DNA of 64,000 nucleotides from Acanthopleura granulata (GCA_016165875.1 JABBOT010000002.1:33262997-33326996), one strand, 5' to 3'. Counted from the first letter of the stretch, positions 14,201-26,091 are shown. Program-made: numbers and translations. Notes: a model not told the origin generated them from the sequence alone.

Positions 14201-17200
14201 AAGATTGAATTCGTAGGCCCTTGTTAAAAATTAAGCGGTAATTAATAAACAGTTTGAGTTCATAATCTAGTAAAAATAAGACAAAACTGTGCGTTTTCAG
14301 AAGACGGTGACACTTGGACAGGAGACGATAAACACGCCGCTCTACGCACAGCTCGACCCCAACCACTGTCACATCATGACAGAGCAGCTGCAGCGCTACG
14401 CCGTCATTGGCCAGTCTGTCCCAGGCAGCAGGGCCATCAAAGTGCTGCGATTGGCTGCGTTTGCCCCGGCCACGCCCCCCTCCATGGATTATAACATCCG
14501 TGTGTATGTTATAGAAGATACCCAAGACGCACTGGAGGTAATTATATGTATGGCAAATAGATGTTAACAGTCAACATGAAAAAACAATATATGATCTATC
14601 GCTTGCAAGAAGAAAATAATTGATTGAAATGAAACAGGGCATATGTTGGAAAAACTTACTCCTTTCTAGTGTAATGATATTAGAGGTATTTATGTTATAT
14701 GTAATAATTTTCTTGCAAATTTAAGCTTTGTGTTTAAAATATTGGCACAAAGGTGTAGTTGATATCAGATTCTTTCCTTGCAAGAATTTTAAAATTTTAA
14801 AAAGAGTCATCATTGAAATAATGTTGAATGTCCTCTAAATTTTTCAGCTAATGATACTTTTCAGATGTGTTTGAAGTGTTGAATGTTTTGAATATTCAAG
14901 TCGTAATTGGTTCCCATTAAACTTTCAGAGTGTCTTTCAAGTGGAGCGTAAGTTAGGTGGCCGGGTGCTAGATAAACCGAAGCAGATTCTCTTTCAAGAT
15001 GGCGGAAACAACTTATGTCTAACCATAGAAGAATTGTCATTTGGGTGGAGAAGTAAACTGGCAGCAAATTACCAGGTGAGTAAGAAGAGGCTTCGGAGGG
15101 AGTTCGTGCCACAGGTTGTTGTTTGTAGAAGGAAGGCACGGGAATAGCAATGGTTTCCTCAGGAAAATGTTATTGCCAACTATGGCATAAAACGGGTGTA
15201 GACATGTATGCACACATTGTCGGCTGCTGGTGAGAGTAGGTGAGGTGGAGGGGGGGGGGCATAGGTCAGAGGTGTGTGGGTCCAGGTGAGGGGTCAAGGC
15301 AGAGAGGGAAATGGTGAGCTAGGCTATGTTAGGGATTATGGCTTAGCATAGATTAAAGAATGTGTAAACATCTGAGAAAAAAATGTTGATGTGGAAGGTC
15401 AGATTTGATATGTTGTTTTGGAGTTGTTGGACAGACGGTAGACAATGGTGAGTGAGTGATGCATTGATATTATAGTAGAACAGCAAAGGAATTAGTTCTC
15501 TGAATAATAAAGTGAAGTTTTTTTAAGAGTCTGGTATGGCTCTCAGCAGTGAAGGGAGAATAGGGCTATGGGGGTTTCAAAGAGATGGACAATATTGACA
15601 TTGGCTGTCACTAATGGAGGTGGTAGGCTGATTAACATTGAGGTAAATTCCAGGTCACGTTTGAGTTGGGTAATGGCTTTGAGCGATGAGAACATGTCGG
15701 CCACGCTACAATGAGGATGGCAGATGACAGAGCTGTGGGTCAATATTGTCCCCCGACTCAGAGTAGAGTCCCCTGATGAAATTTTGAAAGTTGCAGTTTA
15801 GAAGTGTCAACTGAAATCAAGACTAGTCAATCTAAACAGTCAAATATTTGAAAGAGATATTGAGAGGAAGCCGACATTATTACATTTCCCACATCATTCT
15901 GACTTGGCCAAGTACAATGGTGCTGTTATTTGCCACTGTGTTTGGAAGACTTTGGGGTCTTGTTGTCGTGGTTGTGGCAGGGATTTACAAGGACTGTTGC
16001 CCGCTTTATGGATTCCTTAGAATTATCAGAAGAAAATTGATTGTTGTGTGGGTCGATGTCAGGAGAGTAGCGTAAAAGTATAACTGCTGGATTTGGAGAC
16101 AAGGAGAGGTCATGTGACCGGTTTCCGTGGCAGCATTATAGTGGTGGTGTTTGTCCAAGCCTCGGCACACACAAGGCGGAAAAACGACAACACGTCAATA
16201 AATATTTGCTTCCGTGGCTGAGATTTGTCCAGCAGGTTGACAGCAACATTTACAAAGATTTGTTTGGGTTTTTGCTGGACACAAACATGGATGAACTAAA
16301 GTTGTATCCAAACATAACAAACAGCAACAATTAATAACAGGAAATTAATTGCAGGCAAAATCTTTGCCTGGTTATGTTGAGCAAATAACTGATTCACCAT
16401 GTCCTCTACGCCATCATTAATCATAATCTATTTCACTCCGCACAATAATTATCAGTCAGAAGATTTAATTATTAATTTCCTTTGTTTTGCCATGCAGCAG
16501 ATGTTCCCTGTTTATAAAATATATGATTTCTATGATTATTTTTAGCCTAACATTTACTGTAGTGGTTTGGTTGGATGAGAATTTATGTATCGAATATCCA
16601 TGCTGATAATTGCTTAATGTCAGAGTTTCTGAGAAGCAAAATGTCAGTGTTGGGAAGATGAATCGTGCTATTGTACAGGAGCCACCATAACTCCACCTTA
16701 TGTACAGCCCATTTACAGCCCTATTTACAGCCCTCTTACAGAAATTCAAGCATTAGCAGCGCCATAAATCTCAAGGACGGCTCATATACCGGGCATAAAA
16801 CTCTTGTCTCTATCCTTGTTGTGGATAAAATTAGAACACAAGTTTTTTTTTTCTCCGAGGATTTCTTACGTGAATAATGTTTATAATTTTCTCCTTCAAG
16901 TCTTTGCATGATTTTGTTTTATGTTTAAAAATTTTGAGGAGCTGTGATATTTTTTTCCTGGCTCTGTAAATGGCCCATATTTTGCTGAACTAAATTATGA
17001 AGACATAAGAACTATATGTCAGAATAACCTTTATGTCTTGCTTCTACTTGGAGAGCTTGTAGAAAAGAAATTCACAGATAAGCTCAACTAATATGTGTTT
17101 ATGTGTTCTGTGATTACTCCTTGAATAGTTAAACACATAGAAGACCAACTTCAGAACTCTGAGAAACTACCAGTGCTGCATGCAGTTATTATATTCCACT

Positions 17201-19221
17201 TTATTCCACCATTTGCCACAAGATATATCTAATATACCTGTGATGTATTAGAGTTTACCAATGACCTGAATTGACGATTTTAATGAAATTAACAGCTAAT
17301 GGGTGATCATTATTGCATGGAATCAGTTGGTAAATGGCTGTTGTGTGTCTGTGTTGTAGGAGATCCCATTCCGGCACATCTGGAGTGGGAACCAGAACAA
17401 CCTGCACTGTTCCTTCTCGCTGGAGATGGTGGAGCGAGCTCAGCAGGATGTCACCTGTGTCATACAGGTCTATCAGAAGGCTATCCTCAACAACAGACAA
17501 GTCCTCCACATTACAAGCTGCCTTAAAGATGTAAGTCCTGCTGCTGACAGGATTTTGTTAAGTGTTATATAACGTGTTATTACAATTTACCCATGTAATA
17601 ATGTGTGGAGGGTAATGAATGGTTACTTAATTGTAACTAAGTGAGAGCTGTGGAGTGTTTGGCGGCAGAATTAAGACATCATAAATAGAATGGCAGCTGA
17701 GTTTAGGAACGGTGGCTTCCATTAATTGCTGACTACATATTTTTGCTGTAGGCCTGAATTGACATTATAGTGCAGGGAGCGTGACAGTATTCCCATTTTC
17801 GCTGATAAGCTTCACAAAGTAGATTAATTTGGCCACTCCAACAAATGATGCAAGGTGATACATATTCAATATTTCAGTTGTATTAAAAGTATAAAATGGT
17901 TTAAATATAACCAAAATATTAAACCATCTATTGCCTTGCATCATTAGTTGTAGTTGCCGCAGTACTGTGGTAGTGATAACGTACTCAGAATTCCTCTGTT
18001 TTTGGGCAGGAGTTCTTATAATATTCTGTTTTTTAATGCAGCTTATTAGATTTGTAAAATTTATTTGCATACATTTGCCTGATGTTTGATGTAGAGGGTT
18101 GTTTTTGTTGTTGTTGTAGCCGCCATCCACCCCCAGCGGGCACTCCACTCTCAGGGGGAAATCCTCGGCCATCTTGGCCAACTCCAGCAACTGTTTTGGT
18201 TCCATGGCAACAGTGGACAACTCAAAGCCTTCCTTTAGGTGAGAGACAAGTGTGTTGTAACTCTGGTCAAACTGGCCATGTGTCTAAGACTCTGATCATA
18301 TTCTACTTACATGTGAGTAAATTGATGCACTAACAGCTTAGCATAATTAATTAGCGATGTAACTCCATAAATTCAGTTTGATGATCTTGCTGTATATACT
18401 GTAGTTAAGTCATCATCATCATCATCATATTTTAATATTTAGGGTTATCATCAGGAGAAAATTTGATGACTTAATTCAAGTCCATATTTTGACAGTTACT
18501 AATACCTTATTTATTTATTATCCTACTTGAGATAATTGTATTGCCAGTAAATTTATGGCAGATAAATATAAATTTCCTTACATGTTCTCAGCCTCTTTGA
18601 TTTCTGGGACATTAACTTTAAATTACAGTATTATGACTATCTGAAATTTTGGTGAAATATTTTGTACATGTTTGTGGTGTTGTATCTTCAGATTACCAGG
18701 TCATGTGCGAGCTCAGTTGTGCCTGTTACTGGATCCCCCTAATGCCCGGGGCAATGACTGGCGAATGTTAGCTCAGGCCCTGACTGTCGATAGGTAAACA
18801 CCCAGGTCATATGTAGTCACACATAAATACACAGATTATTGTACAGGTTTAGTGAGTGTAAATACACAGTCACCTATAAGCACACAGATGTGGAAACCTT
18901 TGTCTCTAAGATCATTATAATATACATATGTCTTGTTTAGTTCATTATGTTTTTTTTAAGAGATATCTAAGTAATTTTTTTTATTCAGATTATTCCAGTA
19001 ATGTTTTGCCTAGATATGGTTCTAATGTGTTGGTTGGTCCATGTTTCAGATATATCAACTATTTTGCAACAAAGACCAGCCCGACAGATCATATCCTAGA
19101 CTTGTGGGAGGCTAGGCATCGCGAGGAGACTGCAGTTACAGATCTAATGAACATTCTGCGTGTCATGGGACGACTGGATTGCTCGGCCATCCTCGAGAAA
19201 GAAATGGGGGCATGGTTATGA
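2134..19221 (+). CDS. unc5: UNC5 netrin receptor, 3' part of gene (11 coding exons, partial)
   Basis: Type I membrane receptor for netrin that mediates repulsive axon guidance and cell migration; in vertebrates it also acts as a dependence receptor. Exons are 2134-2289, 9081-9137, 10866-11288, 13321-13428, 13684-13850, 14301-14537, 14929-15075, 17360-17530, 18120-18238, 18692-18793 and 19050-19221. All have AG/GT borders and compatible phases, and together encode 618 residues plus TGA. Approximate order in this partial protein: transmembrane helix 9-33, basic stop-transfer RRKHYHQ, variable linker to about 190, ZU5 about 195-350, UPA about 365-480, low-complexity linker about 489-527, death domain about 533-612. 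Family landmarks include LPESAAGVCLTIPEGAV, PLYAQLDPNHCHIMTEQL, VYVIEDTQDALE, IPFRHIWSGNQNNLHCSF, RGNDWRMLAQ and SPTDHILDLWEAR. This ZU5-UPA-death order also occurs in ankyrin-like proteins, but the transmembrane segment upstream and the overall match make UNC5 nearly certain. The extracellular exons are missing because the window starts inside the gene. Confidence 0.97.
2290..9080 (+). other. UNC5 intron of 6.8 kb
   Basis: No exon found. An open frame at 2675-3061 is not recognisable, has no splice context, and includes a G/T-rich simple stretch at 3038-3060. A short A-run occurs at 4787-4800. SINE copies like those at 22.8-44 kb were not noticed here. Confidence 0.6.
9081..9137 (+). CDS. 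unc5: UNC5 window exon 2: 57-nt juxtamembrane exon
   Basis: A small exon found by phase and splice signals: acceptor ATTTTCACAG ends at 9080 and donor GTCAGT starts at 9138. Both sides are phase 1, so including or skipping it keeps the frame. It encodes SHLPPLDSEVKKVNKQTQ between split codons. The position corresponds to the short linker between the membrane anchor and the conserved VxPDLT motif in vertebrate UNC5 proteins, which also contains a lysine-containing segment. It could be constitutive or a cassette exon; the sequence alone cannot tell. Confidence 0.72.
9138..10865 (+). other. UNC5 intron
   Basis: Non-coding apart from chance open frames; an A-rich run lies at 9348-9365. The open frame just before the next exon (10687-10865) runs into it but has no family similarity, and the acceptor at 10861-10865 separates it from the exon. 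Confidence 0.6.
10866..11288 (+). CDS. unc5: UNC5 window exon 3: cytoplasmic linker and start of ZU5
   Basis: Acceptor TGTTGCAG ends at 10865 and donor GTAGGC starts at 11289; phase 1 on both sides, 141 codons. The exon opens with DMVSVQPDLTQVV, matching the conserved VxPDLT segment of UNC5. It then has an Asn/Ser/Pro-rich variable linker, including ENLPTYAEIM, a tyrosine-containing motif. It ends with WNTFDSRGGRLCLPESG, the first strand of the ZU5 fold. Confidence 0.93.
11289..13320 (+). other. UNC5 intron
   Basis: No exon seen. TGGTCAGTG-like words recur at about 11726-11775 and 12150-12180, similar to those at 1.55-1.64 kb. The open frame at 13038-13460 runs through the intron into exon 4 and is not a separate gene. 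Confidence 0.6.
13321..13428 (+). CDS. unc5: UNC5 window exon 4: ZU5 domain
   Basis: Acceptor TTGGCAG ends at 13320 and donor GTAACA starts at 13429; phase 1 on both sides, 36 codons. It encodes AGVCLTIPEGAVRRGHTEEV, the ZU5 signature in which a conserved IPxGAI/V turn is followed by a regulatory strand. Confidence 0.93.
13684..13850 (+). CDS. unc5: UNC5 window exon 5: ZU5 domain
   Basis: Acceptor CCTTGCAG ends at 13683 and donor GTATGC starts at 13851; it enters in phase 1 and ends at a codon border. It carries LSPIVFCGPTSAVFKKPVVL and then IQHCAS, matching the conserved 'L(T/S)PVVxCGPxG...F.KPVVL..xHC' block of ZU5 domains. Confidence 0.95.
14301..14537 (+). CDS. unc5: UNC5 window exon 6: end of ZU5, start of UPA
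   Basis: Acceptor GTTTTCAG ends at 14300 and donor GTAATT starts at 14538; phase 0 both ends, 79 codons. It encodes TPLYAQLDPNHCHIMTEQL, RYAVIGQSVPGSRAIKVLRL and YNIRVYVIEDTQDALE. The last block is the diagnostic beginning of the UPA domain that packs against ZU5 and the death domain in the closed receptor. Confidence 0.96.
14929..15075 (+). CDS. unc5: UNC5 window exon 7: UPA domain
   Basis: Acceptor ACTTTCAG ends at 14928 and donor GTGAGT starts at 15076; phase 0 both ends, 49 codons. It contains ERKLGGRVLDKPKQILFQDG and LCLTIEELSFGWRSKL, matching the UPA pattern 'GG.LL..PK.L.FKG..NLRLSI.D...W.SKL'. Confidence 0.95.
15076..17359 (+). other. UNC5 intron
   Basis: No exon recognised in this 2.3-kb intron. 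It holds G-rich and T-rich simple stretches (15250-15260, 16843-16852) but no copy of the SINEs found further right. Confidence 0.6.
17360..17530 (+). CDS. unc5: UNC5 window exon 8: UPA domain
   Basis: Acceptor TGTTGTAG ends at 17359 and donor GTAAGT starts at 17531; phase 0 both ends, 57 codons. It encodes EIPFRHIWSGNQNNLHCSFS and later VCVIQ-like hydrophobic strands (DVTCVIQVYQK). The xIPFxHIWSGxQxxLHCxF block is among the most conserved parts of UNC5. Confidence 0.96.
18120..18238 (+). CDS. unc5: UNC5 window exon 9: linker between UPA and death domain
   Basis: Acceptor TTGTTGTAG ends at 18119 and donor GTGAGA starts at 18239; it enters in phase 0 and leaves in phase 2 (39 codons plus two bases). 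It is Ser/Pro/Asn-rich (PPSTPSGHSTLRGKS), as expected for the flexible linker before the death domain. Confidence 0.88.
18692..18793 (+). CDS. unc5: UNC5 window exon 10: death domain, first half
   Basis: Acceptor ATCTTCAG ends at 18691 and donor GTAAAC starts at 18794; phase 2 on both sides. It encodes LPGHVRAQLCLLLDPPNARG followed by NDWRMLAQALTVDR, the first helices of the UNC5 death domain, including the typical DWRMLA motif. Confidence 0.96.
19050..19221 (+). CDS. unc5: UNC5 window exon 11: death domain, C-terminal end and stop
   Basis: Acceptor ATGTTTCAG ends at 19049; the split codon gives Arg, then YINYFATKTSPTDHILDLWE. The exon ends in the last death-domain helices and TGA at 19219-19221. 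The YxNYFATKxSPTxxILDLWEA block is a strong UNC5 signature. Confidence 0.97.
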
Positions 19222-22200
19222 CCCCCTGACTGGTGAACGGCTGTGATTTCAGTGATCATGAAGAGACGGTTCCAATGACTGGAGAACACCTTGTTGTTCA
19301 GACATTCAGTCTAATCTTGACCGTGTTCATGAACAATTGCCGTACACTGGTATGCCGCCACTGTCCAGTCATCTCTGCACTGATCTTCCGAACCGGATCA
19401 CTTAGTGGATGTTGCCTGTCCGCTCGGCTAACCTTGCAAAGAGGGCCTGTAGGTTGTAGCTGGGTGTCTGACTAAGGGGACGCAACTCTAGTCTGATGCA
19501 GATCCAGGGGAACAACTCTTGTGCTTTTGTGAGAAACTACTACCAGTAGAGAAAAGAGTGCTATTAGAAGATATTTGTTGAAATACTTCTTCTCTGCAAC
19601 TGATTTGGAGAGATACATTGTAGATTGACTCTCAGAGTGGAACTATTTAAACTGTCACTACTAATTCTTGTTCTAAATGAAGATTTTCAGAGAGAATTAA
19701 ATCTGCTCAATCATTAGTGATCTTGAAGTGATAGGAAGTGGAAAAAGGGCAGAAAAATGAAGGAATTTGTTTTCATATTGCGTGTGTGTTTGAGTATTTC
19801 CAGATTCAGTGTTTGGACAGATTTAAGTCAGCCAGGTGTATGTACCTGTAAAGATGCTGATAGGACAGCTAGTGTGACAGATGTGCTGCCATGGTTGACA
19901 AATGTGAATATATAGTAAGAATGGGATGTCTGGCTGACAGTAAGTTTGCGATGTGAGAGAAACTATTGATTGTTTATGCTGAGCTTTGTTGCCTCCTGGC
20001 ACCAGGAGATCTCTGTTTATAGTACTGAAATTCTGGACATTCAGAAAGAATATGAATGACTTTGTTTTAGCTTTGTATATTTTAAGTGCAAGTTTAGATG
20101 CATATCTGAGGAGAGTAGACGAGGCGCAGCAGGGAAGGAATCATCTCCCTACGAGCATTTCACACAAACATTGATTACCATTGCAAAGACAGTTGACATT
20201 TATTTATCTGTTTATCATGTGGTGCATTTAGGTATCTCTTCACATTTTGTCTTGGTACCAGTTTTATGATTGTCTCAAAAGACCTGTCTGTGGCGGTGAA
20301 CTGTCTGTCTGTGCACAAAACTGGCAATTTCCAGGCTCCATCCTTGTGACAAGATAATATTATGTCATACTGAAGCATTATATCCTGCTGTACACAAGCT
20401 TAGTACCCACTCAAGTTTCTCCTTTCGTATTATCCTTCTCCTAACTTAATAGAGGTATCAAAAACCAATGCCTTTGTGCGAAAACTGGGAAAACCACCTA
20501 ACTAATATTTTGAACAATATGTGTTTCTATGAGCCATAGCTGCAAGATTTATTGACTAGTAGAAATCAAAGCAGAATTCCTCTGACAGTTTCAGATGAAG
20601 AAATCTGATGCTATAGAGTGCACTGCTGAATTTCAAACACAGTGGTTGAAGAATATCTCGAAGGAAAGTTAATCACGATGGTTAAATATACAAATGGGTA
20701 TGAAACAGAGGTCATTTGATACGGAGAAAAGTTTAGGCTTTACCTCCTCGTGGATTGTCTCAGCAATGGATGTGGATTGCAGAATGGGTTAATGATAACA
20801 TTTGGATGCTCTCAGTTGTTATCTGATGGGAAAAAAAATTGTAAAACATGAGTTTGTGTTCAAGTTAAACGTGAAGCAAATGCAGTCGTAGTATGTGCTC
20901 TTGTGGACAGTGGTAGAGTAGTAGTTTGACATTTTGCAATAGACCTGTGGATTAGACAAAAACTCTAAACAAATATGAGAACGTCATGTCTCTACCTTAT
21001 TTCATGAAGTGTCAATTTATTACTATCCGTGTCAAAAATGTTTAGCCATGTGCTGTTATGGTGGAGATAAGAAAAACCTAACAGATATAGATTTATTGTT
21101 TGCAACTTTCTGTGATATTCTGTAGAAACTATTTAAGACAGACCAGCGTTTTGGTCCGAATTTGATAGTAAATATCTGTGCTCAGTTCTCTGGGAAATAA
21201 ACTCCTAAGTAAAGTGTTGACAAAAAAGAACTCTGTAAAGAAGAATGTATAAACTTACTCTATAATACACACAAAACGGCACGCCTTAATTTTTCTCTGT
21301 CATGAATATAATCTAAAGATGTTATATGTCTTGGGATACAGTGCTAGTTCAGTTTGGTTGAGCTTCAATGATTTGTCATGCCCTTACTTCACTTGGCCTG
21401 TCATAGCTGATGCTGATAAATAGTTCAGTGTTGTTGAGCTTGTTTATTTGCCATTTGTATTTACTTGCTCTGGTGATGTATAACACAGTACACAAATGTC
21501 GCATGTGAGAAGGGATCAGAACACTTGTAAGACCATACCCATTGCGTCTACAACATGGTGATCATCAGATTTTGTGTGTGAAATATTGAATGAGGTTCTG
21601 TCTGGGATATAGCCATCATTTTGTCTTATTAGCTTCCATGTCGGTTATGGCGCTCCACGTATCTGTACAGTGAAATTGTGAAGTGTAGGGTGATGTATGC
21701 AAGGCCACATTCTAGTCAACTCTGTAGAAAAGTAGTCAGACTTATGATAGGTTATATGTGACTACTCCACCATTGGGACCCACCATGCAAGCTCTGAAAC
21801 ATCACATGTTGCCTGAGAAGAATGCAGTTGTCTTCCCCTCACCGACTTCTCGTCAACTTTTAACACAGATTTTAATCGTCTTATTTTACTACAGAAATGC
21901 AAGATTTTCTAAACTTTCTAAACCATGATTTTTTCTGAGTATTTTGTAAGCATGGGCAATTTTTATAAGAGGAATGCCATTTGTAACATTGTCTGATATA
22001 CCTCTGACAAAAGCTTATGCAAAGGAAGTGTTAATTTTTTTAAATTGATAATAAAACTTCAAGCCTATTAGGATTTTCTTTAGAGGTGGTCATTAGATGT
22101 TCTCTAGCAAATACGGATGTTGACTGGTTTTACCCAGCTGCTGACAGTATGTGGCTAATTTTCTGTTCTGGCACAGGTGTATCTTATAGTTTAGCCTGGA

Positions 22201-22775
22201 TGAGTATAGATGATCATTTCCTCATCACTCACTTCAGCTGTTTTTAACCAACTGAAAAAAGCTATGTGGCGACCTGAAGGGAACCCGATTTTCTTCAGCT
22301 ACAGTTTTGAAGTCACTTGCCAATAAAATCATGTCTTAAAATCTATTTTTATTTAATGTCATTTCTACATTTGCTGTACTTACCCCCAGCCCAGAGTTTT
22401 TGATTTGTGTGTTCATTGTCCAGGAAACCCCTGGCGTCCCACCCACTGTGCTGTAGATCTATCCCTGTCAGGAGTTTGTTGTGCATTCTCTCTGGGCCAG
22501 TTCATGTTCCCATGTACATATATTTTGCATCTGTACCTACACGTGTTACATTGGTCAAATGTTGAATGTTATCACTTGTGGCCCTCAGTTATGTTACCTT
22601 GCTGTATGAGTCATCCAAGTGTCTTTAAGTTGATGGGCCTCCTCAGGCTTGACTGTACCTATAACTGTAGCTGTTACCACCATGGGGTGTGGCAAATGGT
22701 TGAGTATGCTTTCACTCTAATATTTGTATTGTACATATATTAAATTGTGAATAAACAAAAAAGGCTTTTACTTAA
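19222..22775 (+). other. Probable long 3' UTR of UNC5
   Basis: About 3.5 kb after the stop has no intron signal I trust, no recognised gene and no SINE. AATAAA hexamers occur at about 21197, 22049 and 22323 and at 22750-22755; the last is followed by an A-run and fits a cleavage site near 22770. UTR extent is inferred; a shorter UTR ending at the 21.2-kb signal is possible. Confidence 0.5.
22730..22755 (+). terminator. Poly(A) signal with Pumilio-like element
   Basis: AATAAA at 22750-22755 is preceded by TGTACATA at 22730-22737, which fits the Pumilio consensus UGUANAUA. It is the best candidate for the distal end of the UNC5 transcript. Assignment to UNC5 rests on strand and on the lack of any other gene between. 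Confidence 0.5.
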
Positions 22776-22855
22776 ATACTGTGGTTTGGGTTAAATCTGA
22801 AAATGTATGTATACTGGGATTCAGTACATACTGGGTTCGTGGTTTACCTGTAAAG

Positions 22856-23134
22856 GAGTCGTGGCCGAGCGATTAAGATGCTCTTCCAGTCGCTACAGGA
22901 CAAATCAAGTGCTGCCCAATCTGGGCATTGGGCAGGTGGATACCCGAACTCTCATTGCCTCAGGGGAATTGGTGACAGGAAGCAGTGGATGACGCTTTGC
23001 ACGGAGTAGTGCCGTCCACAAGTGAGGTGTTTGCAGCTGCATGTCGCATGTGGGGAAGTTCATGATAACTTGCTGCAGATTGTGGTTTACCCTGAAAAAT
23101 TTTCAGCATGGACAATCAAATAAATGAATGAATA
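22856..23134 (+). mobile_element. tRNA-derived SINE copy
   Basis: The head reads like a tRNA (A-box region GTGGCCGAGCGATTAAGATG), followed by a unique body and an A/T tail GGACAATCAAATAAATGAAT. The body differs from the 28.6-kb copy, so this is a second SINE type with a similar tail. No flanking target duplication was identified. Confidence 0.72.
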
Positions 23135-23294
23135 GTCGACACTCTTTAGGTGGCCATTTAGATGGACTTTCATGAAGTTTGTTCGTTATATACTTACCAT
23201 TCACCAATATAGCATCCACAGTGTTCTCTCCATCAGTGGAAAACAATGTACCATATGTGGAAGTCTGTTTCTTGTCAAATCTTTGTGGTCTCCT

Positions 23295-23390
23295 CCAGTT
23301 TCAACAGGTGCACCCATGGCCTATGGCCGCTCTCGTATAACTGAAATATTCCTGGGGATGGTATTGTTCACAAGTCGTTGAAATCAAAAC
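23295..23390 (+). mobile_element. SINE 3'-body fragment
   Basis: Contains GGCCGCTCTCGTATAACTGA followed by AATATTCCTGGGGATGG, a diverged copy of the body seen at 28795-28850 (GGCCGCCGTCCTATAAGTGA, AATATTCTTG). No head and no clear tail. Confidence 0.5.
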
Positions 23391-23892
23391 AATCATAATT
23401 ACATCCATGCATCTGAATGCATTTCCATAGTAGACACGTATTCTTGAAAATCTGCATAGTTAAGCATGGTTAGTCGAGCAGTTCATGTAGACGTTCTGAA
23501 ACAGGAGAGATCAGGGACTCAGTTGTGTTCTTTCATCGACAAACTTCTCACTCTCCTTGTTCAGTTTGGGACCTGCTTGATATATAGGCAGCAGCTTGAA
23601 GTTAGAAGATTTGTCATAGATGTGGTGAGAGGTGCTGTTCAGTTGGCTCTCATCGAGGTAAATAACTGTACCTGCGAGCAGTTCTCTCAGACTGATATTA
23701 TGGCAATAACGTATCTATGTTAACGAAATCTTCTGGATTACGACACAAAAAGCCACATCTTAAGCCAGATTTAGCTTTTTGTGCTGTTACTCTTCACATT
23801 TATTTAAAAAAAAAAAAAAAAATCAGGTACACAGGCAAATGCCCCTCGAGATCTGCAGAACTTTCTGATTCCAAGGAATAATTTATTTATAC

Positions 23893-23945
23893 CGGCGTGG
23901 GAAGGTGTGCCAGCAACCTGTGTATGGTCGTGGGTACCCACCAAA
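23893..23945 (+). mobile_element. SINE core fragment
   Basis: A short match to the SINE middle (GCGTGGGAAGGTGTGCCAGC, AACCTGTGTATGGTCGTGGG), the same core as at 24525 and 28720. It breaks off into unrelated sequence on both sides. Confidence 0.55.
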
Positions 23946-24505
23946 AAATTAACTTCTGTCACCAAATCTCAGGGATTATACAGTGGCTATTTAAATGGCT
24001 TTGTAGAATCCTTCCTGGCACTACTACGTGGTTTGGTTTGTTTTAGAACTGGTGCATGAATGTCACTGATGAGGTTAGAAGGCGGTCCTTTTAATTTATC
24101 ACTTGAACGATGATTTTATGACAGGTTATAAGACCGCAGGCGAAAACTGGAGGAAACAAGAAAACTATCAGAATCAATGATATAATAATTTTGTAAATGT
24201 ATTAAAATTTAATTATCATGTGGTCGATACAAGTTAATCCGCTGACATTTTTTTGTCTTCTTTGTCCCACTCATACATGCATAAAGTGTTGTCAACTGTT
24301 GTCAAACCAAACAAGGGATGGGAAAGTGACCATGTTCCACATTTTTGGTTTGTGCTTTGTGTAGATGTGTATAGGACTACAGCTGACAGGTGGCCAGGAA
24401 CAAGCCGGCAATGGACCGTCTCCCATTACCTTGTCTCACTGACTAGTTGGGACTGTCAGTCATACTGTCCTTATAGCCTTTCTTTGTGTTTTACATATCC
24501 ACTGT

Positions 24506-24620
24506 ATAATTTTAGTGGTACGTGGGAAGGTCTGCCAGCAACCTACGGATGGTCATGGGTTTCCCGCGGACTGTCCGGTTTCCTCTCATGCACCATAATG
24601 CCGCCGGGGGAGTCGGGGTG
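24506..24620 (+). mobile_element. SINE core fragment
   Basis: Contains TACGTGGGAAGGTCTGCCAG, AACCTACGGATGGTCATGGG and a degenerate CACCATAATGCCGCCG stretch, matching the SINE at 28.6 kb without its head or tail. Open frames across it are translations of the repeat. Confidence 0.65.
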
Positions 24621-26091
24621 CAGCATTATGTCTTGTTTTACAGTGTGAGCACACTGGTGCAATTGCGATGTGTGCAATTGGTGGGAAGATTGAATAGCAG
24701 AGGGAGTGTAGTTGTTTGCATATTTTTCTGCTACACGCCACGGATATCTTTAAATATACATCTTGAAAACAAAGCTTAATTTCAAACATATAAACTTTAC
24801 CTTTATGTAATGTAAAGATGGTAGAACTAAGTTTAGCGACGTAAACATTTCTGTTAATATGGGTGCCAAAAAAAAAAACTCACAGGGTAATTCTCACATG
24901 ATTAAACTGCTTTAGTTCAAAGGCAGTTCATTAATTTACTGGGTACCTTGTCATTTTGAGCCAAGTTACACAGTGAGAAACATCCGAATGTCAGTTTTCA
25001 TGACGTAAGCAACCTCTCACTCAGCAGTGACACCAGGCCAGAATTGGATGTTCATCACAGTATCTGCAGGGTATGGCTACCGCGTTCCCATTTTGGTACG
25101 GTGTAGTCCCACTAAATTTTAAGATGCGTTAATGATATTTTATATGTTACTTATATAATAGTTTGGTTTATTTTCATTTAGAACTTCTTATATTCTTAAC
25201 CACATAGTTTTAGTTTTATTATCGGGTCAGTTGTACATTGAGGCTCCTGGCAGAGCCATGAAAAGAACATTTCACGAGCTTTACCTTATACATGGCAAAC
25301 CTTATGTCAAATTAACCCTACTTATAGGTTATGTATAGTTATGACAGTGAAAGTTACAGACGAAAACCACTGATATCTTGACTCGTAACATAGTTTGTCT
25401 GAGATTCAAACACTGTGTAACCAGTGTGTTTTCCGCTCTGTTCATGTCCACCTTTGTTATATATTTAAAGTAAAAATCAGCTCAAGACTGAGGCGCTGCG
25501 GGTTAAAAACACTACAAAATTCAATCTTGAATGCAAAAATCTGTTTAATTTTGTATGAATTCGTTGCTGAATCATCTTCGTTTGAAGAGTGTAGCATTTT
25601 GTTGCCGATTGGGCATCTGAAGGCGTCCATGCTTTTAAGCTTAGCCTATGAGAGACTCACCAGTCAGAAAGTTAGGAGATATCAGATGATTTTAAGCTGT
25701 GACGTAGTTGACTGTCTATGTAACATGTAATAACACAGGGACAAGACACTGTTTTAATGTTGTGAAAACCACCGCAAAGTATTTCCATACCATTGTGTTG
25801 TGGCGGTCGTAAGTTTTTTTGATCGTTTCACGCTATAAATTAAGTTTGAACCACAAGCCTAACAATTACTACTGTCTCACGTGATAAGGGTGTCCCGCGT
25901 TTGGAACAATTACGTCCCGACCCACACAGAATGGCTGCGTTTCACACCAGCCGACGGAGCACGGATCAAATGTCAATTTCCACGGGAGTAATAGCTGTTT
26001 TCCGAAGTAAATATAATATTGTTCAACCTTCTTGGCAAGCTCAACGTTGAGCTGTCTTTCGCTTTACATGTATTACCTACCTAATACGTCG

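Noticed and set aside
24253..24648. 131-codon plus-strand frame
   Set aside because: Its second half is a translation of a SINE core fragment; the first half has no similarity I recognise.
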